Assembly (NCBI GenBank): GCA_964616825.1
Contig: CAZTSX010000006.1
Span: 75,563 to 139,562, forward strand
DNA length: 64,000 bases
Origin: QYOJ01 sp964616825
GTDB taxonomy: Bacteria > Bacteroidota > Bacteroidia > Bacteroidales > FEN-979
Direction of reading: 5' to 3'
Under the pieces are notes generated by a model. That model made no database searches. It was not told the DNA's origin and worked only from the letters and a program-made list of their open reading frames with translations. The translations under genes were made by a program, and so were the position numbers. Below are positions 56,981-64,000 of this stretch, one piece after another (within the stretch, counting starts at the first letter, position 1; each line of letters opens with the position of its first letter).

Positions 56981-57020
56981 CAGTCATCCAGTCATCCAGT
57001 TATCCAGTTATCCAACATCT
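56981..57020 (-). repeat. Octamer array (CAGTTATC), inverted copy of 32914-32969
   Basis: Plus-strand units CAGTCATC twice, CAGTTATC twice, CAACATCT. The reverse complement is the ACTGGATA family seen between thrH and the SDR. It runs into the moxR stop (57019-57021). As at thrH, the array begins at the 3' end of the minus-strand gene. Confidence 0.9.
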
Positions 57021-57987
57021 AGTTTTCCAGTAATCGTTGAATGAAATCTTCGACTTTGATCCCTTCGGCTTCGGCTTTGTAGTTGCGGACGATCCGGTGA
57101 CGAAGGACAGCAGTAGCTACTGCTCGTATGTCTTCGATATCGGGAGAGTATTTCCCACATAAAACAGCATGACATTTCGCCCCTATGATCAGGTATTGCG
57201 AAGCTCGCGGGCCCGCACCCCATGTTAAGTATTCGTTCGTCCAATCCGTTGCATGAGTCGTATTGGGTCGTGTTTTAGCTACCATAGAGACTGCATAATT
57301 ATATACATTCTCAGGGACAGGAATTTTCCGAATGAGGTTTTGAAAATAGAGGATTTCATCCGTTGTAAGTACCACCTCGGTAGCGACTGTTTTCTCTGTT
57401 GTGGTTTCCTGAACAACTTTGATCTCCTCTTCAAAGGATGGATAGTCGAGCCAGATGTTAAACATAAACCGGTCGAGTTGCGCTTCAGGCAATGGATAGG
57501 TTCCCTCCTGTTCGATCGGATTCTGTGTAGCAAGCACGAAAAAGGGCTCATCCAGTTTATATGATGTTCCGGCTACGGTGACTGCTTTCTCCTGCATCGC
57601 TTCCAGTAAGGCGGATTGCGTTTTAGGCGGTGTTCTGTTGATCTCATCTGCCAGGATGATATTGGCAAAGACCGGACCTTTGATGAAACGGAAATGTCTC
57701 GACTCATCAAGAATCTCTGTTCCGATGATATCAGAGGGCATCAGATCAGGAGTAAACTGGATTCGGCTATATGAGAGCCCAAGAGATTTTGACAGTGTAT
57801 TTACCATCAGAGTTTTAGCCAGGCCTGGCACCCCAACAAGGAGGCAATGCCCTTTGCAAAAGATGGAGATCAAAAGATTCTTGATCACATCATCCTGTCC
57901 GACAATCACCTTGGCGATCTCCTGCTTCAATATTTCATATTTTTGGACCAGCGCATCAATCGCTTCAACATCAGTGGAGTAGTTCAT
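57019..57987 (-). CDS. MoxR-family AAA+ ATPase
   Basis: 322 residues from ATG 57987 (MNYSTDVEAIDALVQKYEILKQ); the frame extends to 58029 with TTG. MoxR chaperone ATPases assist maturation of metallo- or vWA-proteins. Walker A is GVPGLAKTL (Ala in place of the usual Gly-Lys pair is normal for MoxR), Walker B ILADEINRTPPKTQSALLEAMQE, sensor 1 ATQNPIEQEGTYPLPEAQLDRF, sensor 2 GPRASQYL. In Bacteroidetes moxR usually heads a bat operon (DUF58, BatA-D). Here no bat gene follows; the next frame is convergent. It follows surA-like genes by 26 bases. Confidence 0.94.
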   Translation of the reverse strand: MNYSTDVEAIDALVQKYEILKQEIAKVIVGQDDVIKNLLISIFCKGHCLLVGVPGLAKTLMVNTLSKSLGLSYSRIQFTPDLMPSDIIGTEILDESRHFRFIKGPVFANIILADEINRTPPKTQSALLEAMQEKAVTVAGTSYKLDEPFFVLATQNPIEQEGTYPLPEAQLDRFMFNIWLDYPSFEEEIKVVQETTTEKTVATEVVLTTDEILYFQNLIRKIPVPENVYNYAVSMVAKTRPNTTHATDWTNEYLTWGAGPRASQYLIIGAKCHAVLCGKYSPDIEDIRAVATAVLRHRIVRNYKAEAEGIKVEDFIQRLLEN

Positions 57988-58013
57988 ATCTTGTCGTTTA
58001 TTCAAAGCGGATT

Positions 58014-59360
58014 CTATTTTGTTACCCAATCTCTATCGAAGGTGCAGTCAATATATGGAGACATAATTTGTACAAATGATTCATCAACCTTCTTATCGAC
58101 CCACTTTTCAATCTCCTTCATCTTCTTTTCATCCAGCTTCCACGATTGGATACGGGCATAATCGTCATTCAGGTTAGCGTAGTGAGGTGTAGATCTCTCT
58201 TTGAGATAGTAGATCCTAAAAAACTCTTTTCCACGTTCTTCCCATTTAACCGGTGCAGATATCTCCCCTACTTTGAGTTTATCAATGACGAAAAAAATCT
58301 TCGGGTCTACCTGCTCAATTTCGAACCTGGTGTTTCCAGAGATCTGGTTGATAAGCATCCCTCCATTGTTTCTTGATGGGTCGTCAGAATATCTCAACAC
58401 AGCATTAGCAAAGTTCACCTCTTTGTTTTGAATTTTGCTTGCGATGCTATCCAGGAAGAGCTTGGCGTTATTCAGTTCGATAGGAGATACTTTTGGCTGT
58501 ATCAGAATATGCCGCACATTGAAGAAATCACCCCGTCGTTCGATCATCTGAATCAGGTGGAATCCATCAGGAGTCTCGACAACATCTGAAACCTCCTCCG
58601 GTTTCAGTTTAAAAGCTGCTGCTTCAAACTTCGGTCGCATATCCCCCCGTTGAAACATGCCGAGTTCTCCGCCCTGTTTGGCTGAAGCAGGATCTTCGGA
58701 ATAGAGAATAGCAAGCGTCGCAAAATCATCTCCATTTTGAATCCGCTCTTTAAATCCCTCCACCTGTTCCCTGGCAAGTTGCATTTCCTGCTCACCAATT
58801 TCCGGTCTTCTGGAGATGATCCCAATCTCCACTTCTGCACTGATTTCCGGGATACTGTCCTTCGGGATCTTCCTGAAGAAGGCTTTCACTTCAGCAGGCG
58901 TTACCGATACATTTTCGGTGATCTTCTGCTGTTCTTGCTCCACCATCATCTGTTCCCGAATAATTTCGCTCATCTCTTCTTTGATCTCTATCAATGATTT
59001 GTTATACATCTCCTCCAGTCGTTCCGGAGAACCGGCCTGCGAAATAAAATAACGCATTCGCCGGTCTATTTCACTCCCCACCTGAGAATCCGATATTGTA
59101 ATGCTATCTACGTCTGCTTGATGATAGAGTAACTTCTGGTACAAAATGTTCTCCAGGATCCGGCACTTTATACGTGTTGGACTTCCGGTTATATTTCCTT
59201 GATCACGATATTGCAGGTACTGTGCCTCGACATCAGATTTGAGAATAATACGGCCACCAACAATCGCGACAATGCCGTCAACGACAGAGTCCTGTGCTGT
59301 TGTTGAGAAATGCATCAACGAAATAAACAGGATGAGCAATAAATAGCGGATTAGTTTCAT
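58014..59360 (-). CDS. SurA-like periplasmic peptidyl-prolyl isomerase
   Basis: 448 residues with signal peptide (YLLLILFISLMHFSTTA) and the SurA order: N-terminal chaperone region (VVDGIVAIVGGRIILKSDVEAQYLQYRDQGN), a first parvulin domain (about 175-275, SARQGGELGMFQRGDMRPKFEAAAFKLKPEEVSDVVETPDGFHLIQM), and a second one (about 280-370, FNVRHILIQPKVSP, with the mature motif less well kept). It escorts outer-membrane proteins through the periplasm. Third in a row of three related genes. Confidence 0.93.
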   Translation of the reverse strand: MKLIRYLLLILFISLMHFSTTAQDSVVDGIVAIVGGRIILKSDVEAQYLQYRDQGNITGSPTRIKCRILENILYQKLLYHQADVDSITISDSQVGSEIDRRMRYFISQAGSPERLEEMYNKSLIEIKEEMSEIIREQMMVEQEQQKITENVSVTPAEVKAFFRKIPKDSIPEISAEVEIGIISRRPEIGEQEMQLAREQVEGFKERIQNGDDFATLAILYSEDPASAKQGGELGMFQRGDMRPKFEAAAFKLKPEEVSDVVETPDGFHLIQMIERRGDFFNVRHILIQPKVSPIELNNAKLFLDSIASKIQNKEVNFANAVLRYSDDPSRNNGGMLINQISGNTRFEIEQVDPKIFFVIDKLKVGEISAPVKWEERGKEFFRIYYLKERSTPHYANLNDDYARIQSWKLDEKKMKEIEKWVDKKVDESFVQIMSPYIDCTFDRDWVTK

Positions 59361-59384
59361 GTCGGTTCGTTTTGGAAATACTCT

Positions 59385-60224
59385 CTAATAGATTTCTACC
59401 TCATTTTTCTGGAACGCTTCATTATAGACATCCTTGTGCATAGATTTGAGCAGGCTAATTTTACGTTTATTGATGATAATGCTGTTAATCCTGTCCTGTT
59501 CGAATTGCAGCGGAGAGACTCCCTCTTTAATCTTGAAGTCAATAAATTTAACAAGATAGAGGTAGAGTGAATCCTGGATCTCCAATGATCTCCTGTACTT
59601 GAGAAATGCCTCCTGGTTGTATGTTCGGATCGGGATCTCTTTCATTACATTATCAAATACCATCCAGGTATCATCATAAAGATAATATTCAGCTTCCTGT
59701 TGATCACACAGGTCTGCCAGCTCATCCTTGTCATCCGGATCATCCGAATAGAATAACCGTCTTATCTTTCTGATCTTTTTAGAGTTAACTGGTATTTTAA
59801 CATAATTGATCTTTACGATATTATCCTTTAAAAGGAAATTGCTCTGATTTGCCTGGTAATAGTTTTCGATCTCCAGGTCGGTTACAACCGTATCGAGTCT
59901 TTGTGCCACCAGAATGTTTTCGTAAGCGTAAACCACCAGGGAGTTTCTGTAATCCTCTAACTGGCTTGAAAAATCCAGCTGATCCTCCGTCAGATTTTTT
60001 TCAGCCTGATGGATCAGGATTTTCCGCTGAATCCAACTATCGATATAGTTATGCACAAGATTCAGACTATCCGTTGGGGATGTTCCGGCAGCAACCAATC
60101 CTGTCAGATCCGATTCATTTAGATATTCATCGTCAACCCTGGCAACCGGCCTGTCGCCATTATTATCGAGATAGGAACAAGAAGTTACCAAAAGCAAAAG
60201 AAGATAGAGCAGGCTGTTTTTCAA
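59385..60224 (-). CDS. SurA-N-like lipoprotein without a parvulin domain
   Basis: 279 residues with lipoprotein signal LLLLVTSC (Cys16). The start is TTG at 60224, because the upstream TAA is only a codon away and no ATG lies nearby. The sequence resembles a SurA-type chaperone: VARVDDEYLNESDLTGLVAAG, a helix-rich QRKILIHQAEKNLTE, and a late DRINSIIINKRKISLLKSMHKDVYNEA helix, but no parvulin active-site motif (no G-ELG-F or HIL). It may act as a non-catalytic holdase for outer-membrane proteins. Gaps to the neighbours are 3 and 24 bases. Confidence 0.8.
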   Translation of the reverse strand: MKNSLLYLLLLLVTSCSYLDNNGDRPVARVDDEYLNESDLTGLVAAGTSPTDSLNLVHNYIDSWIQRKILIHQAEKNLTEDQLDFSSQLEDYRNSLVVYAYENILVAQRLDTVVTDLEIENYYQANQSNFLLKDNIVKINYVKIPVNSKKIRKIRRLFYSDDPDDKDELADLCDQQEAEYYLYDDTWMVFDNVMKEIPIRTYNQEAFLKYRRSLEIQDSLYLYLVKFIDFKIKEGVSPLQFEQDRINSIIINKRKISLLKSMHKDVYNEAFQKNEVEIY

Positions 60225-60227
60225 TGG

Positions 60228-62219
60228 TTACTTGATTTTGTTATAGACCTCTTTGTTAACCACGATAGGATACGTTTTCTTCAGTTCTTTGATCCAGGCC
60301 TTTTCCAGGAAGTTTTGATAATCTGCGGTGATCAGACCACGAGCTTCATTCAACTGCTTTGGCTCTGGGTTTAACACTTCACGGATGTTTACAAATACGA
60401 CACCATTGTCAGTTGTGAACTCCTTGGAGACCCCAACTTCCCACGTTACTTTCTCGATATACGAATTATCTTTCCTGGAGAATTTCCCGTCTTGAATTGT
60501 CAGAATCTGTTCATCATCAGAATTGATCTCTTTCAGGATGTCATCATCGGATAGGCCTGTTGAAATGAAACTTCTGACAGCTGTCGATGCCTGCGGATCT
60601 TTCAAGGTATAGATCGAGGCAACAACCCGCGGGCCCCACATATACTCCGATTTATGCTCTTCATAAAAATCTTTCAGCCCGGTAGTGTCCTTCACAGCTT
60701 TTGACCAGACATTTTTATCTGTCAGGTCAAAGAGAAGAATCCCATCGCGATATTCACTCATCAGTGCTTTGAATTCCGGATATTTCTCCTCCAGGTGCAT
60801 ATTTTCATACATCAGGAGAGTCTCATGCAGAAAATCTTTGTATTGCTTATTCACATATGATTGAATATTCTGCTTCGCCTGTTTCTTCTGGTTTTTTGCC
60901 AGATATTCCGCAAATTCTTGCTGGGAAGTGACCTGATCACTAATCGTAAAGAGGGATTTTTCCATCCCTTCTGCGATTACTACATCCCATTTCCCTTCAA
61001 AAATACTATCAGTGACAATTGGATAGAAAGCCTCTTTTTCTGCAATGTACTCTTTGAGGCCGTATTCATCGATGATTTTATTAATCACCACCTGACGTCC
61101 TGCCTGTGAACGACTGTCTTTGATCACCTTTTGTTTCAGATCGCCTTTTATCTGTTCGAAATCAGGTTTCGCATCCCGTTCTTTGAGTTTGATGATGTGC
61201 CATCCGTAGGATGTCAGTACAGGTTTAGTATAATCTTCAATTTCGTCAAGATTATAAATAGCTTCGATAAATTCAGGTACCATGCGGTTTACACCAAATT
61301 TCGGCAGAATTCCTCCGCGTGATGAGGATCCTTTATCATCCGAGTAGAGCAAAACCAGCGAGTCCCATTCTGCTCCATTCTTCAACATGGCATAGATGCT
61401 ATCAATCTTCAGCGCCTTGTTGAGTGAATCTTCTGGTGAAGAACCTTTCGGGATTGCCTGATAGAGGTGTGCTACAGTGACTTTACCCATAGCCGGTTGT
61501 TTCTGGTAGACCTTGATCAGGTGATAGCCATAATCAGTGTGTACAGGCTCCGAGATCTCTGCAACTTCTAATGTAAAAGCAGCAGTTTCAAATGGGTAGA
61601 CCATATCAAAAACAGTAAAATAGCCCAGGTCTCCTTTGTTCCCTTTAATGAAAGGGCGTTTAGTATTGGCTTGCCTGTCGCGTGCGGATGGGTCTTCTGA
61701 CAGTTCAACGGCAAGATCTTCAAAATTCTCACCGGAGATCAGTCTTTCCCGAATCTCTTTAATTTTTTGCAAGGCAACCATTGTATCTGCTGGCAGAGCG
61801 TCCGGATTCAGGCGGAGGAAGATGTGGCTGGCACGAATATCGGTATTTGACCTGTTGTAGGCTTCCTGCACAAGTTGTTCGATCGTAGCTTTATCCATGA
61901 AGTAAGGCTTAGCGAGCTGTTCACGATAGCCAGCTAATTCTGTGATAAACGAAGAGACGGTGTCAAGTCCCAAGTCTTCGGCTTCACGGACCTTTAATTT
62001 AAAGTTAATGAACAAATCAAGATATTCGTTCAACGATTGCTGATCGATCGGTTGATTCTGTATATTGTTCTTTTGATAAATAGAGATGAACTCTCTCACT
62101 GTTATGTCACTATCAGCAATCGTCATCAACACCTCATCGTTGTCGGTCTGAGCTTGAGTTCCCAGGAGAATACCCAGGAGTGATAATGATAATAGAAATC
62201 GGAATGTCATACGTTTCAT
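60228..62219 (-). CDS. Peptidyl-prolyl isomerase with two parvulin domains
   Basis: 663 residues. Signal peptide (FRFLLSLSLLGILLGTQA), an N-terminal SurA-like region (NDEVLMTIADSDITVREFISIYQKNN), parvulin domain 1 (about 130-235; IRASHIFLRLN, GDLGYFTVFDMVYPFETAAFTLEVAEISEPVHTDYGYHLIKV), parvulin domain 2 (about 240-345; GKVTVAHLYQAIP, SSRGGILPKFGVNRMVPEFIEAIYNL), then a long C-terminal helical part with a degenerate third repeat. Probably a periplasmic foldase for outer-membrane proteins. First of the three after guaB. Confidence 0.92.
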   Translation of the reverse strand: MKRMTFRFLLSLSLLGILLGTQAQTDNDEVLMTIADSDITVREFISIYQKNNIQNQPIDQQSLNEYLDLFINFKLKVREAEDLGLDTVSSFITELAGYREQLAKPYFMDKATIEQLVQEAYNRSNTDIRASHIFLRLNPDALPADTMVALQKIKEIRERLISGENFEDLAVELSEDPSARDRQANTKRPFIKGNKGDLGYFTVFDMVYPFETAAFTLEVAEISEPVHTDYGYHLIKVYQKQPAMGKVTVAHLYQAIPKGSSPEDSLNKALKIDSIYAMLKNGAEWDSLVLLYSDDKGSSSRGGILPKFGVNRMVPEFIEAIYNLDEIEDYTKPVLTSYGWHIIKLKERDAKPDFEQIKGDLKQKVIKDSRSQAGRQVVINKIIDEYGLKEYIAEKEAFYPIVTDSIFEGKWDVVIAEGMEKSLFTISDQVTSQQEFAEYLAKNQKKQAKQNIQSYVNKQYKDFLHETLLMYENMHLEEKYPEFKALMSEYRDGILLFDLTDKNVWSKAVKDTTGLKDFYEEHKSEYMWGPRVVASIYTLKDPQASTAVRSFISTGLSDDDILKEINSDDEQILTIQDGKFSRKDNSYIEKVTWEVGVSKEFTTDNGVVFVNIREVLNPEPKQLNEARGLITADYQNFLEKAWIKELKKTYPIVVNKEVYNKIK

Positions 62220-62272
62220 TACTTATTCTGTGTTTAATTTTGAACTAATAACGATTCTTATCTGGAAAAATT

Positions 62273-63739
62273 TTATCTGCTGTAGTTAGGCGCTTCACTG
62301 ATGATTTCAACATCGTGAGGATGGCTTTCCGACACGCCGGCTGAAGTAATCTTTATAAACCTGGCTTTCTGCAGGTCACTGATCGTAGATGATCCGGTAT
62401 ACCCCATCCCTGATCTCAGGCCACCTACCATCTGGTGGATCACTTCAGAAAGAGCTCCTTTGTAGGGCACTCTGCCTACGATCCCTTCCGGCACGAGTTT
62501 TTTAATATCATCTTCAACATCCTGAAAGTAGCGGTCTTTTGATCCCTCCTGCATAGCTTCAATCGAACCCATTCCACGATAGGTTTTGAACTTCCTCCCT
62601 TCGAAAATAATGGTTGATCCAGGAGATTCATCTACACCGGCAAATAGTGATCCTGCCATAACCGTATTTGCCCCGGCTGCAATTGCTTTGACAATATCTC
62701 CCGTATACCTAACCCCACCGTCGGCGATGACCGGTATACCGGATCCTTCAAGCGCTTTTGTAACCACGTTGATGGCGGTGAGTTGTGGGATTCCGATACC
62801 GGCTATAACCCGGGTAGTACAGATAGAGCCTGGGCCAATACCTACTTTTACGCCATCTACATTGATTTTAGCCAGGTCCTTTGCTGCTTCTGCCGTTCCA
62901 ATGTTCCCAACGATCAGATCAATATCGGGAAACGCTTTCCGCACCCGTTTAGCCATATCCAGCACGCCTTTGGAATGTCCATGAGCTGTATCTATCACGA
63001 TAGCATCGACACTCTCATTGACCAGGGCATCCACCCGTTGTGGTGTGTCGGAAGTGATCCCAACAGCTGCGGCAACGCGAAGTCTTCCCAGTTGGTCTTT
63101 ACTGGCATTTGGGCGAGCTTTCACCTTGATAATATCCTTATACGTGATTAATCCAACCAGTTTGTTGTTCTCATCCACAACCGGTAATTTTTCAATCTTA
63201 TGTTGCTGCAGGATATCCTCAGCTGTCTCAAAATCGGTGAACTCCGTGATGGTAATCACGTTAGATGTCATGACTTCTGTAACTGGCCGGATCAGATCTC
63301 TCTCAAACCTAAGATCCCGATTCGTTACGATTCCTACCAGTTCATTTCTCTTGTTGATGACAGGAATTCCTCCGATACTATGCTCTTTCATTATAGCGAG
63401 TGCATCGCATACCAGGGCATCCTCTGCCAGGGTAATAGGATCGAGGATCATTCCGTTCTCAGCACGTTTCACTTTTCGGACCTGCAGGGCCTGTGCTTCG
63501 ATCGACATATTTTTGTGCAATACACCAATGCCTCCCTCCTGTGCCATCGCAATCGCCATGGCTGATTCGGTCACCGTATCCATAGCTGCAGATACGATCG
63601 GTATATTTAATTCGATATGCTTGGAAAGCAGTGTAGTCACAATGACATCACGAGGTAACACGTCAGAATAACCGGGTACCAGAAGCACATCGTCATATGT
63701 CAATCCTTCACCCTGAAACTTATTTGGATCTGCTAACAT
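62273..63739 (-). CDS. guaB: IMP dehydrogenase
   Basis: Oxidises IMP to XMP with NAD, the first step of GMP synthesis. 488 residues with TIM barrel and two CBS domains (about 95-150 and 155-205). Catalytic Cys307 in GIGPGSICTTRV. Also DTAHGHSKGVL, AAAVGIT, IADGGVRYTGDIVKAIAAGAN, and the flap region RYF with the GIVGRVPYKG loop. A strong AGGAGG ribosome site and a -7 box precede ATG 63739. The IS3-type element lies about 70 bases upstream of that box. Confidence 0.98.
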   Translation of the reverse strand: MLADPNKFQGEGLTYDDVLLVPGYSDVLPRDVIVTTLLSKHIELNIPIVSAAMDTVTESAMAIAMAQEGGIGVLHKNMSIEAQALQVRKVKRAENGMILDPITLAEDALVCDALAIMKEHSIGGIPVINKRNELVGIVTNRDLRFERDLIRPVTEVMTSNVITITEFTDFETAEDILQQHKIEKLPVVDENNKLVGLITYKDIIKVKARPNASKDQLGRLRVAAAVGITSDTPQRVDALVNESVDAIVIDTAHGHSKGVLDMAKRVRKAFPDIDLIVGNIGTAEAAKDLAKINVDGVKVGIGPGSICTTRVIAGIGIPQLTAINVVTKALEGSGIPVIADGGVRYTGDIVKAIAAGANTVMAGSLFAGVDESPGSTIIFEGRKFKTYRGMGSIEAMQEGSKDRYFQDVEDDIKKLVPEGIVGRVPYKGALSEVIHQMVGGLRSGMGYTGSSTISDLQKARFIKITSAGVSESHPHDVEIISEAPNYSR

Positions 63740-63745
63740 AAACTG

Positions 63746-63770
63746 CCTCCTTTTTGAGTGTGCAAATTTA
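63746..63770 (-). promoter_or_regulatory. guaB ribosome binding site and -7 box
   Basis: On the minus strand AAAGGAGG (63746-63753) stands 6 bases before ATG, and TAAATTTG (63763-63770) matches TAnnTTTG, giving a leader of about 21 bases. Confidence 0.7.
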
Positions 63771-63841
63771 TGAAATTATTTGAAATGATTCTGCAGAAAT
63801 CAATTGTCAGCTACATGTTTTTATTAATAGGGTCCCAAAAA

Positions 63842-63898
63842 ACTGGACAGAAACTTAAGGTTAGAAAAATGAGTATAAACCTTAAAAACTTGTCCAAT
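63842..63898 (+). repeat. Inverted repeat masking the transposase start
   Basis: ACTGGACAG...TTAAGGTT (63842-63862) pairs with AACCTTAA...TGTCCAAT (63878-63898), with a 15-base loop and few mismatches. The ATG of the transposase frame (63897) is in the right arm, so the hairpin hides the start. The ends TCCCAAAAAACTGGACAG just before resemble IS3-family terminal repeats. Confidence 0.7.
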
Positions 63899-64000
63899 GA
63901 AAAGAACCAGAAGAAGACATTCAGCAGAATTTAAAACCAAGGTTGCCATCGAAGCAATCAAAGAACAAAAAACATTAGCAGATTTATCGGTTATGTTCGG
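63897..64000 (+). mobile_element. IS3-family transposase OrfA, 5' part, cut by window edge
   Basis: 34 residues are visible from ATG 63897: MKRTRRRHSAEFKTKVAIEA then an IKEQKTLADLSVMFG helix. The pattern (R-R-x-x-S-x-E-F-K-x-K-V-A-x-E-A) is the N-terminal HTH_Tnp_1 (IS150/IS911 OrfA) domain. The rest of the element lies outside the window. Its left end is near 63830, so it is inserted upstream of guaB and transcribed away from it. Confidence 0.85.

Noticed and set aside
17674..57020. Repeat arrays considered as CRISPR arrays or integron sites
   Set aside because: Units are 7 or 8 bp in direct tandem without spacers, there are no cas genes or integrase, and no 28-37 bp repeats.

Overview
The window reads as a chromosomal segment of a Bacteroidota bacterium, most likely a Bacteroidales or Marinilabiliales-type anaerobe. 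Evidence: a type IX secretion C-terminal domain on a PKD protein, ECF sigma factors with membrane partners, head-GIN, DUF4252 and FadL-like outer-membrane proteins, type-3 prolyl-tRNA synthetase, single-chain GcvP, and promoters with the Bacteroidetes -7 box TAnnTTTG instead of E. coli boxes. Most of the window is conserved housekeeping DNA. No rRNA, tRNA or CRISPR array was recognised, and no stretch above 300 bases lacks a gene.

Layout. 1-10.6 kb: a PAP2 phosphatase cut by the window edge, mazG, a PagL-like lipid A deacylase with a head-GIN lipoprotein, proS, a Gly/Tyr/Trp-rich secreted protein with a FadL-like barrel, then a TPR protein and a zinc-ribbon coiled coil. 10.6-19.9 kb: a Nif3-family protein, a receiver protein lacking the phosphoacceptor Asp, lpxK, an LpxR-like deacylase, dnaB with a secreted protein, folA/thyA, a 47-residue membrane protein and a bifunctional nuclease. 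20-26.6 kb: a membrane pyrophosphatase, an ECF sigma factor abutting a protein built like a dual-membrane-spanning anti-sigma factor, and a type IX cargo protein. 26.6-37.8 kb: a zinc dehydrogenase with an LsrF-like aldolase, gcvP, a four-helix-bundle (23S IVP-type) gene, an SDR, thrH, thrC and two trans-sulfuration enzymes. 37.8-49.3 kb: lpd, rfbC, uvrA, a LOG protein, and an rsfS-ftsH-LUD-DUF2007-cdsA-psd operon facing a DUF2461 gene. 49.4-54 kb: an outer-membrane barrel with a helix-hairpin-helix barrel, and a second ECF regulon (sigma, anti-sigma, DUF4252). 54-64 kb: a peptide transporter, a TIGR01212 radical SAM protein, moxR behind three SurA-like chaperones, guaB, and the left end of an IS3-type element.

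The most unusual feature is not a protein. At least a dozen short arrays of 7-bp or 8-bp tandem units (ACGTGGG/ACGTGAG, GAGGGAT, AAATCGA, TGGTGAAA, ACTGGATA, CCAGTCA) fill intergenic gaps almost exactly. Five unrelated genes (the 16406 gene, gcvP, the SDR, uvrA, the radical SAM gene) take their stop codon from a heptamer array, each ending ACG-stop so the last residue is Thr. Two arrays in opposite orientation bracket the four-helix-bundle gene. An octamer-plus-heptamer module occurs twice, before rfbC and before the radical SAM gene. A CCAGTCA array lies in frame inside lpd. Two arrays abut -7 boxes. This resembles the heptameric STRRs of cyanobacteria and looks like an active repeat-spreading process.

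Genes that appear to work together: lipid A remodelling (PAP2, PagL-like, LpxK, LpxR-like); envelope stress signalling (two ECF systems, three SurA-like chaperones); threonine and sulfur amino acid metabolism (ThrH supplying phosphohomoserine to ThrC, next to two trans-sulfuration enzymes); folate and dTMP (FolA, ThyA, GcvP); and phospholipid synthesis (CdsA, Psd). Starts were moved from the longest reading frame where an ATG, a ribosome binding site or a -7 box indicated a better one. All family assignments were made by eye from sequence motifs, without database searches.
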